The position numbers and the translations under genes were made by a program. A DNA stretch of 64,000 nucleotides from Chitinophaga pinensis (GTDB taxonomy: Bacteria > Pseudomonadota > Gammaproteobacteria > Burkholderiales > Burkholderiaceae_C). Below are positions 31,058 through 41,548 of this stretch, piece by piece; position 1 is the stretch's first letter; every line of letters begins with the position of its first letter. The notes beneath the pieces are model-generated. The model was given only the letters and a program-made list of their open reading frames with translations, made no database searches and had not been told where the DNA came from. The stretch is from the NCBI GenBank assembly GCA_943326015.2, contig CALPRQ020000014.1, forward strand, positions 20,492 through 84,491, read 5' to 3'.

Positions 31058-32149
31058 ATGTCTTTCCGCAAAGAACCCTCCTACACCCATGGTCAGCCGG
31101 CCAAGACGGGTATTCTGCTGTGCAACCTCGGCACGCCCGAGGCGCCGACCGCACCCGCACTGCGCCGCTACCTGGCCGAATTCCTCGGTGACGCGCGCGT
31201 GGTCGAGATCCCGCGGCCGATCTGGTGGCTGATCCTGCACGGCATCATCCTGCGCGTGCGGCCGAAGAAGTCGGCGGCGAAATATGCCAGCATCTGGACG
31301 CCCGAGGGTTCGCCGCTGAAGGCCTGGACCGAGAAGCAGGCCAGGCTGCTGCTCGGCCAGCTGGGCGAGCGCGGCCACCGGGTCGAGGTGCGCTATGCGA
31401 TGCGCTACGGCCAGCCCTCGGTCGCGGCCCAGCTCGATGCGATGAAGGCGGAAGGCTGCACCCGGGTGCTGATCGTGCCGGCCTACCCGCAATACAGCGG
31501 CAGCACGACGGCCAGCGTGTTCGATGCGGTCTACGGCTGGGCATCCAAGGTACGGCTGATCCCCGAGCTGCGCTTCATCAACCGCTATCACGACCAGGCC
31601 GGCTACATCGAGGCGCTGAAATCCAGGGTGCAGCAGCACTGGCTGGCGCATGGTCGGCCCGACAAGCTGCTGATGAGCTTCCACGGCGTGCCGCAGCGCA
31701 CGCTGGAACTGGGCGACCCCTACCACTGCGAGTGTCACAAGACCGGCCGCCTGCTGGCTGAGGCCCTCGGCCTGAGCAAGGACGAGTATGTCGTGACCTT
31801 CCAGTCGCGCTTTGGCAAGGCCAAGTGGCTCGAGCCCTACACCGAGCCCACGCTCAAGGCGCTGGCCGGCAACGGGACGAAGCGCGTCGACGTGATCTGC
31901 CCCGGCTTCACCAGCGACTGCCTGGAAACGCTGGAGGAGATCGCGCAGGAGGCGCGCGAGGCCTTCCTGCATGCCGGTGGCCAGGCGTTCCACTACATCC
32001 CCTGCCTCAACGACAGCGCCTCCTGGATCCGCGGGCTGGCCGATCTGTGCGAACAGCATCTGGCGGGCTGGCCGACCCGGGAGCCGCAGGATGCGACAGC
32101 GGCCGAGGCCACGCGCCGGCGTGCGATCGAGCTGGGCGCAAAGGTCTGA
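31058..32149 (+). CDS. hemH: Ferrochelatase
   Basis: 363 aa. TGILLCNLGTPEAPTAPALR is the typical N-terminus, the active-site His lies in LLMSFHGVPQRTL, and CPGFTSDCLETLEEI completes the family pattern with its catalytic Glu region. It inserts Fe2+ into protoporphyrin IX, the last step of haem synthesis. Followed 3 bp later by hslR. Its promoter must overlap the 5' end of the divergent HAD gene. Confidence 0.96.
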   Translation: MSFRKEPSYTHGQPAKTGILLCNLGTPEAPTAPALRRYLAEFLGDARVVEIPRPIWWLILHGIILRVRPKKSAAKYASIWTPEGSPLKAWTEKQARLLLGQLGERGHRVEVRYAMRYGQPSVAAQLDAMKAEGCTRVLIVPAYPQYSGSTTASVFDAVYGWASKVRLIPELRFINRYHDQAGYIEALKSRVQQHWLAHGRPDKLLMSFHGVPQRTLELGDPYHCECHKTGRLLAEALGLSKDEYVVTFQSRFGKAKWLEPYTEPTLKALAGNGTKRVDVICPGFTSDCLETLEEIAQEAREAFLHAGGQAFHYIPCLNDSASWIRGLADLCEQHLAGWPTREPQDATAAEATRRRAIELGAKV

Positions 32150-32152
32150 AGC

Positions 32153-32599
32153 ATGACGAACCAGGACAAGACAGCCAGCGACAAGGTCCGGCTCGACAAA
32201 TGGCTCTGGGCAGCGCGCTTCTACAAGACCCGCAGCCTGGCGGCCGACGAGATCGACAAGGGCCGGGTCAAGGTCAACGGCCAGGTGGCCAAGGCCTCGC
32301 GCGAGCCCCGCATCGGCGACGAGATCGAGCTGCGCGCCGGCTTCGACCACCGGACGGTGTGCGTCAAGGGCTTGAGCGCGGTGCGCGGCCCGGCGCCGCA
32401 GGCCGCCCTGCTCTACGAGGAGACCGCCGCCTCGCTGCTGGCGCGCAGCCACGCTGCCGAGCAGCGCCGCATCGCGCCCGAACCGTCGCAGAGCCTGACC
32501 CAGGGTCGCCCGACCAAGCGCGACCGGCGCCAGCTGCAGGACCTGCGCGGTGCACCGCCGGACTGGAACGAGCGCTGGAGCGCGTCAATCGACGAGTGA
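32153..32599 (+). CDS. hslR: Ribosome-associated heat shock protein Hsp15, S4 RNA-binding domain
   Basis: 148 aa. The S4 domain spans about 13-70: VRLDKWLWAARFYKTRSLA, then GRVKVNGQVAKASREP. The basic tail (PTKRDRRQLQDL) is typical of Hsp15. It binds stalled 50S subunits carrying peptidyl-tRNA. It is translationally close to hemH (3-bp gap) and its 3' end overlaps the convergent guanine deaminase gene by 15 bp. Confidence 0.93.
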   Translation: MTNQDKTASDKVRLDKWLWAARFYKTRSLAADEIDKGRVKVNGQVAKASREPRIGDEIELRAGFDHRTVCVKGLSAVRGPAPQAALLYEETAASLLARSHAAEQRRIAPEPSQSLTQGRPTKRDRRQLQDLRGAPPDWNERWSASIDE

Positions 32600-33901
32600 G
32601 CCGGCCCTGACGGTGCGCGCGATGGCCCGCTCGTCGCCCAGCACGATCAGCGCGAACAACAGCTGCTCCAGATCGCACGCCTGCGCCGTGCGACGCGCCA
32701 GCAGCGGCGTGGCGCGGGGATCGATCACGACAAAGTCGGCCTCGCAGCCCGGTGCCAGGTTGCCGACCACGCCGTCGAGCCCGAGCGCGCGCGCGGCACC
32801 CGCCGTGTGCAGCCACCAGAGCCGGCTTGGCGCCAGGCTCACGCCCGTCTTGGCCGGACCGCCGCCCGTGAACGATGCACGAGCCGCCTCGTAGGCCGCC
32901 AGCATGGTGTGAAAAGGGGAAAAGCTGGTGCCGCCCCCGACATCGCTGGCCAGCCCGTAGCGCAGCTCCGCCCGGTCGGCGCGCTCGAAGTCGAAGCAGC
33001 CGCTCCCCAGGAAGAAATTGCTGGTCGGACAGACCGCCGCCGCGCTGCCACTCTCGCGCAGCAGCACCCGGTCGGCCTGATCGAAATGCAGGCAATGCGC
33101 GTAGACCGCGCGCTCGCGCAGCAGGCCGAAACGCGCATAGACCGACAGGTAGCTGCGGTCAGCGGGATAGAGCTCGCGCACCCAGGCCAGCTCGTCGAGG
33201 TTCTCGGCCACATGCGACTGGACCCAGACCGAGGGATGGCGCGCGGCCAGCTCGCCCGCGCCGCGCAGCTGCGCATCCGAGCAGCTCGGCGCAAAGCGCG
33301 GCGTGATCGCGTAGCCGAGCCGCCCGACGCCATGCCAGCGCCCGATCAGCGCCTCGGTGTCGAGCAGGCTCTGCTCGGTGGCGTCGCGCACGCCAGCGGG
33401 ACAATGCCGGTCCTGCAGGCATTTGCCCGCGATCAGCCGCAGGCCGCGCGGCTGCGCAGCACCCATCAGCGCATCGACCGATTGCGCATGCGAAGTGCAG
33501 AAGGTCAGCGCGGTCGTCACGCCATGGCGATCGAGCTCGTCGAGGAAGAAACCGGCCACCTCGGCGGCGTGGACCGGGTCGGCAAAGCGCGCCTCTTGCG
33601 GGAAGGTGTGGCGTTCCAGCCAGGGCAGCAGCCCCTCGGCCGGCGCACCGATCACATCGACCTGCGGGTAGTGCAGATGCAGGTCGATGAAACCGGGCGC
33701 GATCAGATGGTCCGGCAGCGACTCGACGCTCAGACCGGGATAGCGGCGGATCAGTTCGTGAAAGGACCCGAGCGCCAGCACGATGCGTGGCGAACCAGAA
33801 CCGCCCTCACCCGGCCCGGTAACCAGCAGGCCGTCGGACTCGTAGCGCGGCAAGCCGGTGTCGGGGTCGAAGGACAGGATGGCAGCGCGGTAGGCTTTCA
33901 T
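32585..33901 (-). CDS. guaD: Guanine deaminase
   Basis: 438 aa from start 33901 (an ATG four codons earlier is also possible). Amidohydrolase metal motif HLHYPQ in GFIDLHLHYPQVDVIG, further metal-site residues in VQSHVAEN and YAHCLHF, and CPTSNFFLGSG plus the Asp-containing SDVGGGTSFS. It hydrolyses guanine to xanthine and ammonia with one zinc ion. The xanthine could be used by the xanthine dehydrogenase at 50.7 kb. Convergent overlap with hslR. Confidence 0.94.
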   Translation of the reverse strand: MKAYRAAILSFDPDTGLPRYESDGLLVTGPGEGGSGSPRIVLALGSFHELIRRYPGLSVESLPDHLIAPGFIDLHLHYPQVDVIGAPAEGLLPWLERHTFPQEARFADPVHAAEVAGFFLDELDRHGVTTALTFCTSHAQSVDALMGAAQPRGLRLIAGKCLQDRHCPAGVRDATEQSLLDTEALIGRWHGVGRLGYAITPRFAPSCSDAQLRGAGELAARHPSVWVQSHVAENLDELAWVRELYPADRSYLSVYARFGLLRERAVYAHCLHFDQADRVLLRESGSAAAVCPTSNFFLGSGCFDFERADRAELRYGLASDVGGGTSFSPFHTMLAAYEAARASFTGGGPAKTGVSLAPSRLWWLHTAGAARALGLDGVVGNLAPGCEADFVVIDPRATPLLARRTAQACDLEQLLFALIVLGDERAIARTVRAGSLVD

Positions 33902-33930
33902 GCCTGCCAGCATAGCGCTACGGAAAAGAT

Positions 33931-35764
<1,834 letters not shown>

Positions 35765-35768
<4 letters not shown>

Positions 35769-36529
35769 CGGGGGGAATCTCCAGCGGGCTCGTCAGCCCG
35801 GCAGACCGGCGCCTGCTCGTCGAAGGCCTCGTGCATGGCCTGCGCGCGCTGCCAGTTGCTATCGGTCAGCACCTCGGCGGTCGGACCCCAGGCCACCAGT
35901 TCGCGCGCGATCATCATGGTCAGCGGGAAATGCTCGCGCACCTGCGGCAGGTCGTGCAGCACCGCGATCACGGTCTTGCCGGCGGCATGCCAGCGGTGCA
36001 GCAGCGCGACTAGGTCGGCCGTGGTGCGCGCGTCGACCGCCGAGAAAGGCTCGTCGAGCAGCACGACGGGGGCATCCTGCAGCATCAGGCGCGCGAACAG
36101 CGCGCGCTGGAACTGACCGCCCGAGAGCGTGTCGAGCGCGCGCTTCTCGAAGCCGGCCAGGCCGACCTGAGCCAGTGCCTCGCGGCAGCGCTGCACCTGG
36201 GCCGCGCTGAAGCGCCCGAGTGCGCCGACCTCGTGCCAGAGACCCATCGCGACCATGTCCTGCACGCTGACCGGGAAGCTGCGGTCCATGCCGGCCTGCT
36301 GCGGCAGGTAGGCGATGCGCTGGCCGCGCAGGCCATCGAGCGCGCCCTGCAGCGGACGCAGCTGGCCGGCCAGCGCCTTGATCAGCGTCGACTTGCCGGC
36401 ACCGTTGGGGCCGACGATCGCGACCAGCGCACCCGGCTTGATCGTGAGCGAAACATGGTGCACCGCCGGGTGCTTGTCGTAGCCCACGGTCAGGTTGCGC
36501 AGCGTGATCGCGGCCGGACGGGAGTTCAT
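35765..36529 (-). CDS. Zinc/manganese ABC transporter ATP-binding protein (ZnuC-like)
   Basis: 254 aa from start 36529. Walker A GPNGAGKST, signature LSGGQFQRALFARLML, Walker B VVLLDEPFSAVD and the switch His in VIAVLHDLPQV. It powers metal import. The open frame continues upstream, but only this start aligns with ABC ATPases. It follows the His-rich gene stop by one base. Confidence 0.93.
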
Positions 36530-36530
36530 G

Positions 36531-36788
36531 TCAGCCTTGTGCGGAAGTGGCCCACAGCATGGCCGCGACCAGCACGGCGCAGACCAGCGCGGCGCCCAGC
36601 AGGCGCTGCGCGACCGAGTGCAGCAGCCAGGACGGCCGCGGCTCGATGACGACACTGGCAGACTTGGCGCTGCCGACATGGACATGGAGCTGCCCGTGAG
36701 CCGCCCCATCAGCAGGCGCATGGGCATGGGCATGGGCATGGCCGTGAGCTGGCGAATCGGAATGGGCGTGCGAGTGTGGTTCAGCCAT
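36531..36788 (-). CDS. Small His-rich single-pass membrane protein of the metal importer operon
   Basis: 85 aa. Residues 1-40 hold more than ten His in HSHAH/HGHAHAHAH clusters, and one hydrophobic helix (LLGAALVCAVLVAAMLWA) lies near the C-terminus. No known family recognised. It is the first gene of the metal ABC importer transcript, one base before the ATPase gene. The His cluster would bind Zn2+ or a similar ion, so a buffering or delivery role for the importer is the simplest guess. Confidence 0.75.
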   Translation of the reverse strand: MAEPHSHAHSDSPAHGHAHAHAHAPADGAAHGQLHVHVGSAKSASVVIEPRPSWLLHSVAQRLLGAALVCAVLVAAMLWATSAQG

Positions 36789-36838
36789 GGTCAATCGGTC
36801 ATCATACCCCGCAGCCCCAACGACCTGGAAGGGCTGAC

Positions 36839-37228
36839 TCACCAGCTCAAGGTACAGCGGTCGCCGCTGGCCTGGCGCTCGACGCTGACCGCGCACAGCT
36901 GCGGAAAAGCCGGCTCGAGATCGGCGCGGATGAAGGCGCACAGGTTTTCCAGCGTCGCCGGACCCAGGCCCGCGACCTCGTCGAGAAAGCGGTGGTCGAG
37001 CCGGTCGCGCAGCCGATCGATCTCGCGCCGCAGATAGGCCAGATCGACCAGCATGCCGCTGACCGGGTCGGGGTTGCCCAGCAGCGTGACCTCGGCATGG
37101 TAGGTGTGGCCGTGGATGCGGCGGCTGCCCTCGGCGTCGATGCTGCGCTCCAGGGTATGGGCGGCCTCGAAATAGAAGCGCTGCGACAGCTCGCAGCGCG
37201 CCGGGCGCGGGGTATGGATGTCGCTCAT
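36839..37228 (-). CDS. queD: QueD-like 6-carboxytetrahydropterin synthase, catalytic Cys replaced
   Basis: 129 aa. T-fold protein with zinc His residues in FYFEAAHTLER and IHGHTYHAEV, plus LDHRFLD and VERQ. QueD normally has a catalytic Cys four residues before the HGH motif; here that place is Ser (SRRIHGH). It would convert dihydroneopterin triphosphate to 6-carboxytetrahydropterin in queuosine synthesis if active. It joins queE through a TGATG junction and is followed 50 bp later by the zinc-type importer genes. It may be a QueD paralogue with a different role. Confidence 0.85.
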   Translation of the reverse strand: MSDIHTPRPARCELSQRFYFEAAHTLERSIDAEGSRRIHGHTYHAEVTLLGNPDPVSGMLVDLAYLRREIDRLRDRLDHRFLDEVAGLGPATLENLCAFIRADLEPAFPQLCAVSVERQASGDRCTLSW

Positions 37229-37860
37229 CAGCGTATCTCCAGGATCTTGTGGGTCTGTAGCGACAGCCGCCATTGCGGGTGCGCCTGGCAGTAGGCGATG
37301 CAGGCCTGGGTGTTGGCCGCCTGCGCCGGGTTGTCCATCGGCTGCAGCAGGAAATGCTCGAAGTCGAGCCGGCCCAGCTGATCCGGGTCGAGCCCGGGCT
37401 GGGGCCAGACCAGCTTGAGTTCCTGGCCCGAGGTCTGCAGCAGCGGCGCACCGGCCTTGGGGCTGACGCAGATCCAGTCGATGCCGGCCGGCACGGCAAT
37501 CGAGCCATTGGTCTCGACCGCGACCTCGAAGCCCTGCGCGTGCAGCGCGTCGATCAGCGCGACATCGACCTGCAGCAGCGGCTCGCCGCCGGTCAGCACG
37601 ACGTAGCGGTGTCCACGGCCTTCGGGCCAGAGCGCGGCGATGCGCGCGGCGAGCTCGGCCGCATCGGCGAACTTGCCGCCCAGCGTGCCATCGGTGCCGA
37701 CGAAGTCGGTGTCGCAGAAGCGGCAGATGGCGCTGGCGCGGTCCTGCTCGCGCCCGCTCCAGAGGTTGCAACCGGCGAAGCGGCAGAACACCGCGGGACG
37801 GCCAGCGCGCAGGCCTTCCCCCTGCAGGGTGTAGAAGATTTCCTTGACCGAATAAGTCAT
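37228..37860 (-). CDS. queE: 7-carboxy-7-deazaguanine synthase, radical SAM
   Basis: 210 aa. The N-terminus YSVKEIFYTLQGEGLRAGRP is typical. The cluster motif is Cys-x14-Cys-x2-Cys (CNLW to CRFC), the variant long loop known in QueE proteins. TGGEPLLQ and VETNGS bind SAM and substrate. It converts 6-carboxytetrahydropterin to 7-carboxy-7-deazaguanine. The start at 37860 overlaps a possible small upstream ORF by four bases. Confidence 0.93.
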   Translation of the reverse strand: MTYSVKEIFYTLQGEGLRAGRPAVFCRFAGCNLWSGREQDRASAICRFCDTDFVGTDGTLGGKFADAAELAARIAALWPEGRGHRYVVLTGGEPLLQVDVALIDALHAQGFEVAVETNGSIAVPAGIDWICVSPKAGAPLLQTSGQELKLVWPQPGLDPDQLGRLDFEHFLLQPMDNPAQAANTQACIAYCQAHPQWRLSLQTHKILEIR

Positions 37861-37985
37861 GCCCGCCCCTCTGCCGGCACATAGGCGTGACGGCGCGATC
37901 CGGCAGCCACGGGATGCCGGAACAAGGAGTCGGACCGGAGGGCAAGGACAGGCGGCCGCGAACGCGGCAGCGAGGTTTTGAACAT
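37857..37985 (-). CDS. Possible small leader ORF upstream of queE
   Basis: 42 codons, Arg/Pro/Ser-rich (starts MFKTSLPRSRPPVLALRS), with a well-placed aggaa site 6 bp before ATG and a stop overlapping the queE start as ATGA. Third-position GC is lower than in neighbours but still high. No known family. It could be a translated leader coupled to queE or merely the 5' untranslated region. No preQ1 riboswitch was recognised in this 257-bp gap. Confidence 0.3.
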   Translation of the reverse strand: MFKTSLPRSRPPVLALRSDSLFRHPVAAGSRRHAYVPAEGRA

Positions 37986-38012
37986 GGTGTTCCTCGACAT
38001 GGCCCCGGCTTG

Positions 38013-38045
38013 AAAACGGACAAGCCCGCCGGGGCAGCGGGCTTG
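38013..38045 (-). terminator. Terminator after livF
   Basis: Leftward CAAGCCCGC and GCGGGCTTG form a 9-bp stem with a 7-nt loop; TCCGTTTTC follows. The T-tract is short, but the stem is strong and lies between the livF stop and queE. Confidence 0.55.
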
Positions 38046-38117
38046 AGGGCGACATTTTAGCGCACCGAGGCGCCGGGTGCAGCCCGGCGAACCCGGACTC
38101 GTCACCCTCGGCAGCTG

Positions 38118-38932
<815 letters not shown>

Positions 38933-38936
<4 letters not shown>

Positions 38937-39736
38937 GCGCGCTCTCCTTGGCCGACGGCGGCGCCGGCTTCATCGTCATCGCGGCCCAGGTAGGCCTCGA
39001 TCACCTGCGGGTTGGTGCGGATCTCGTCGGGCTGGCCGAGCGCGATGATCTGGCCGAAGTTCAGCACCGCGATCTGCTCGCACAGGCCCATGACGAACTT
39101 CATGTCGTGCTCGATCATGAACACGGTGAAGCCGCGCGCCGCGATGGCACGGATCACCGCCATGATCTCGACCTTCTCGGCGCTGTTCATGCCGGCCACC
39201 GGCTCGTCGAGCAGCAGCAGGCGCGGCTCGGTCGCCAGCGCGCGCGCCAGTTCGAGCTTGCGCTGCTCGCCATAGGACAGCTTGTCGGCCACCTCGTCGG
39301 CCTGCGACTCCAGACCGACCCAGGACAGCAGCTCGCGCGCCCGTTCGCGCGCCCGCTGCTCCTGGGCCCGGAAGCCCGCGCTGGCCAGCAGCAGGCCCAG
39401 GGCGCCGTAGCGCAGATGGGAGTGCTGGCCGACCATCACGTTCTCCAGCAAGGACATGCCCTTGAAGATCCGGATGTTCTGGAAGGTGCGCGCCAGGCCG
39501 AGCCTGGTGATCTGGTGCGGCTTGAGGCCGGACAGATCGCGGCCGTCGAAGCGGATCGCGCCGCCATCGGGCTGCTGCAGGCCGGTGATCAGGTTGAACA
39601 CCGTGGTCTTGCCAGCGCCGTTGGGGCCGATCAGGCCGAACACGCCGCCCTGCGGGATCGCGAGGTTGACGCCCTGCAGCACCTTGAGGCCGCCGAAATG
39701 GCGCTCCACGCCGCTGAGTTCGAGCAAGGTACTCAT
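38933..39736 (-). CDS. livG: Branched-chain amino acid-type ABC transporter ATP-binding protein LivG
   Basis: 267 aa from start 39736 (ATGA overlap with livM). Walker A GPNGAGKTT, LARTFQNIRIFKGMSLLENV (a LivG signature), LSYGEQRKLELARAL and LLLLDEPVAGMN. The open frame upstream belongs to livM's shadow. Confidence 0.92.
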
Positions 39737-40596
39737 GCCTGACCTCCCTGGCGCTTGAACCATTGACGCAGGCGCACCGGGTCCCAGACACCCTGGGGCA
39801 GGAACAGCACGATCAGCACCAGGATCAGGCCGTTGACCACCAGACGGAAGTCGTTGAGCGAGCGCAGCAGCTCGGGCAACAGGGTCAGGGTCACCGCGCC
39901 CAGCACCGGACCGAGCAGGCCGTTGATGCCGCCCAGGATCGCCATGGTCAGGATCTCGACCCCGCGGTCGAAGCCGTACTCGTTGGGACCGATGAAGAAG
40001 GTCAGGTGGGCATTGAGCGCCCCGGCCAGGCCGGCAATCATCGCGCCGAGCACGAAGGCCAGCAGCTTGTGGCCGGCGACGTCGATGCCCATCAGGCCGG
40101 CAGCGGTGTCGTCCTCCTTGATCGCCTCGAAGGCGCGGCCGATGCGCGAGCGGTTCAGGCGCCAGAGGCCGAACAGCACCAGCGCCAGCGCCAGCGCCAC
40201 ATGCCACCACTGGGTCGAGGGCGGGATGCCGTTGAGGCCGAGCGCGCCGCCCGTGACGCTCTCGGTGTTGAGGATGGCGATGCGCACCACCTCGCCGAAG
40301 GCCAGCGTGGCCATCGCGAGGTAGACGCCCGACAGCCGCAGCGTCGGCTTGCCGATCGCAAATGCGGCCAGCGCCGGCGCGGCCATGCCGCCGGCCAGCG
40401 CGAGCGTGAACGGCGCGTCGTAATTCATCGTCAGCAGCGCCGCGGCATAAGCCCCGATGCCCATGAAGGCGGCATTGGCCATCGCGAGCATGCCGCAAGA
40501 CAGCGTGAGGTAGATGGACAGCGCCAGCAGCGCGTTGGTGCCCAGCGTGAGCACCAGATTGCTGTAGACGGCCCAGAAATTGTCGAACGCTTCCAT
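39733..40596 (-). CDS. livM: Branched-chain amino acid-type ABC transporter permease LivM
   Basis: 287 aa with eight or more membrane helices. LNSRSIGRAFEAIKEDDTAA-like coupling loop (NRSRIGRAFEAIKEDDTAA) contacts the ATPases. Junction with livH is TGATG. Forms the membrane channel with LivH. Confidence 0.92.
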   Translation of the reverse strand: MEAFDNFWAVYSNLVLTLGTNALLALSIYLTLSCGMLAMANAAFMGIGAYAAALLTMNYDAPFTLALAGGMAAPALAAFAIGKPTLRLSGVYLAMATLAFGEVVRIAILNTESVTGGALGLNGIPPSTQWWHVALALALVLFGLWRLNRSRIGRAFEAIKEDDTAAGLMGIDVAGHKLLAFVLGAMIAGLAGALNAHLTFFIGPNEYGFDRGVEILTMAILGGINGLLGPVLGAVTLTLLPELLRSLNDFRLVVNGLILVLIVLFLPQGVWDPVRLRQWFKRQGGQA

Positions 40597-41477
40597 CAGA
40601 CCTTGCGCTCCTGCAGTGAACCGAACAAACCCTTGGGCCGCAGCAGCAGCACCAGGAACAGGAAACCGAAGGCGACCGCGTCGCGCATGTCGGAGCCGAC
40701 ATAGGCAATCGACAGCACCTCGGCAAAGCCCAGGAACAGGCCGCCGAGCATGGCGCCACGCACGTCACCGAGGCCGCCCAGGATGATGACCGCGATGCCC
40801 TTGTGCAGCATCGGCTGGCCCATCAGCGGAAACAGCGCGTTCGAGTAGAGGCCGATCAGCACGCCGGCCAGGCCGCCCAGACCGGCAGCGGCAAACGAGG
40901 TCAGATAGAACAGGCCCTCGACGTTGATGCCCAGCAGATAGGCCGCCTTGGGCGACTCGGCGATCGCGCGCATGGCGCGGCCGAGCTGGGTGCGCTTGAG
41001 CGACAGCATCAGCGCGCCCATCAGCACGAAGGACAGCAGCACGATGCCGAGCTCGAGCGCGGTCAGGTGCAGGCCGCCGAGCGAAAGCGACTCGTCCGAC
41101 ACCGTGCCGGCCGGAAAACGCAGGTTCTCGGCGCCGAAGATGCCCTGCATCGCGCTGTTGATCGCGATGCCGACGCCGATGGTGGCGATCATCGGGATCA
41201 GGTGCGGCGCCCCGCGCGCGCGCAGCGGCTTGAGCACCAGGAAGTCGATCGCCAGCCCGAGCAGGCCGCAGAGCAGGAAGGCAAACAGCAGGCCGGCCCA
41301 GAGCGGAAAGCCGAAATGGTTGATGACCTGCAGCGCCGCGTAGGCGCCCACCATGAAGACGGCGCCATGCGACAGGTTGACGACGCCGAGCACGCCGAAG
41401 ATCAGAGTGAAGCCGAGCGCGAACAGCGCGTAGACGCTGCCCAGCGACAAGGCATTGACGAGTTGCTGTTCCAACAC
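40596..41477 (-). CDS. livH: Branched-chain amino acid-type ABC transporter permease LivH
   Basis: 293 aa. A GTG start at 41477 is chosen: aaggagg lies 8 bp upstream and the product then begins LEQQLVNALSLGSVYALFAL, as expected for the family. The upstream open frame has no similarity. Membrane helices throughout; the coupling loop is TQLGRAMRAIAESPKAAYLL. Confidence 0.92.
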   Translation of the reverse strand: MLEQQLVNALSLGSVYALFALGFTLIFGVLGVVNLSHGAVFMVGAYAALQVINHFGFPLWAGLLFAFLLCGLLGLAIDFLVLKPLRARGAPHLIPMIATIGVGIAINSAMQGIFGAENLRFPAGTVSDESLSLGGLHLTALELGIVLLSFVLMGALMLSLKRTQLGRAMRAIAESPKAAYLLGINVEGLFYLTSFAAAGLGGLAGVLIGLYSNALFPLMGQPMLHKGIAVIILGGLGDVRGAMLGGLFLGFAEVLSIAYVGSDMRDAVAFGFLFLVLLLRPKGLFGSLQERKV

Positions 41478-41494
41478 GGGAAAAGCCTCCTTGT

Positions 41495-41534
41495 AAAAGC
41501 AAAAGGACGGCGGGCCCCAGGAGGCACGCCGTCC
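41495..41534 (-). terminator. Intercistronic attenuator between substrate-binding protein gene and livH
   Basis: Leftward GGACGGCG and CGCCGTCC form an 8-bp stem, followed by TTTTGCTTTT and then the livH ribosome site. Partial termination here would give more binding protein than permease, a common design. Confidence 0.7.
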
Positions 41535-41548
41535 GGGAATCCGGCAGC

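Noticed and set aside
36789..36838. Zur box before the metal importer operon
   Set aside because: No GTTATAATATAAC-like palindrome is present; the operon may instead be transcribed from upstream of queE.
37861..38012. preQ1 riboswitch before queE
   Set aside because: No aptamer-like core or AU-rich tail found by eye.
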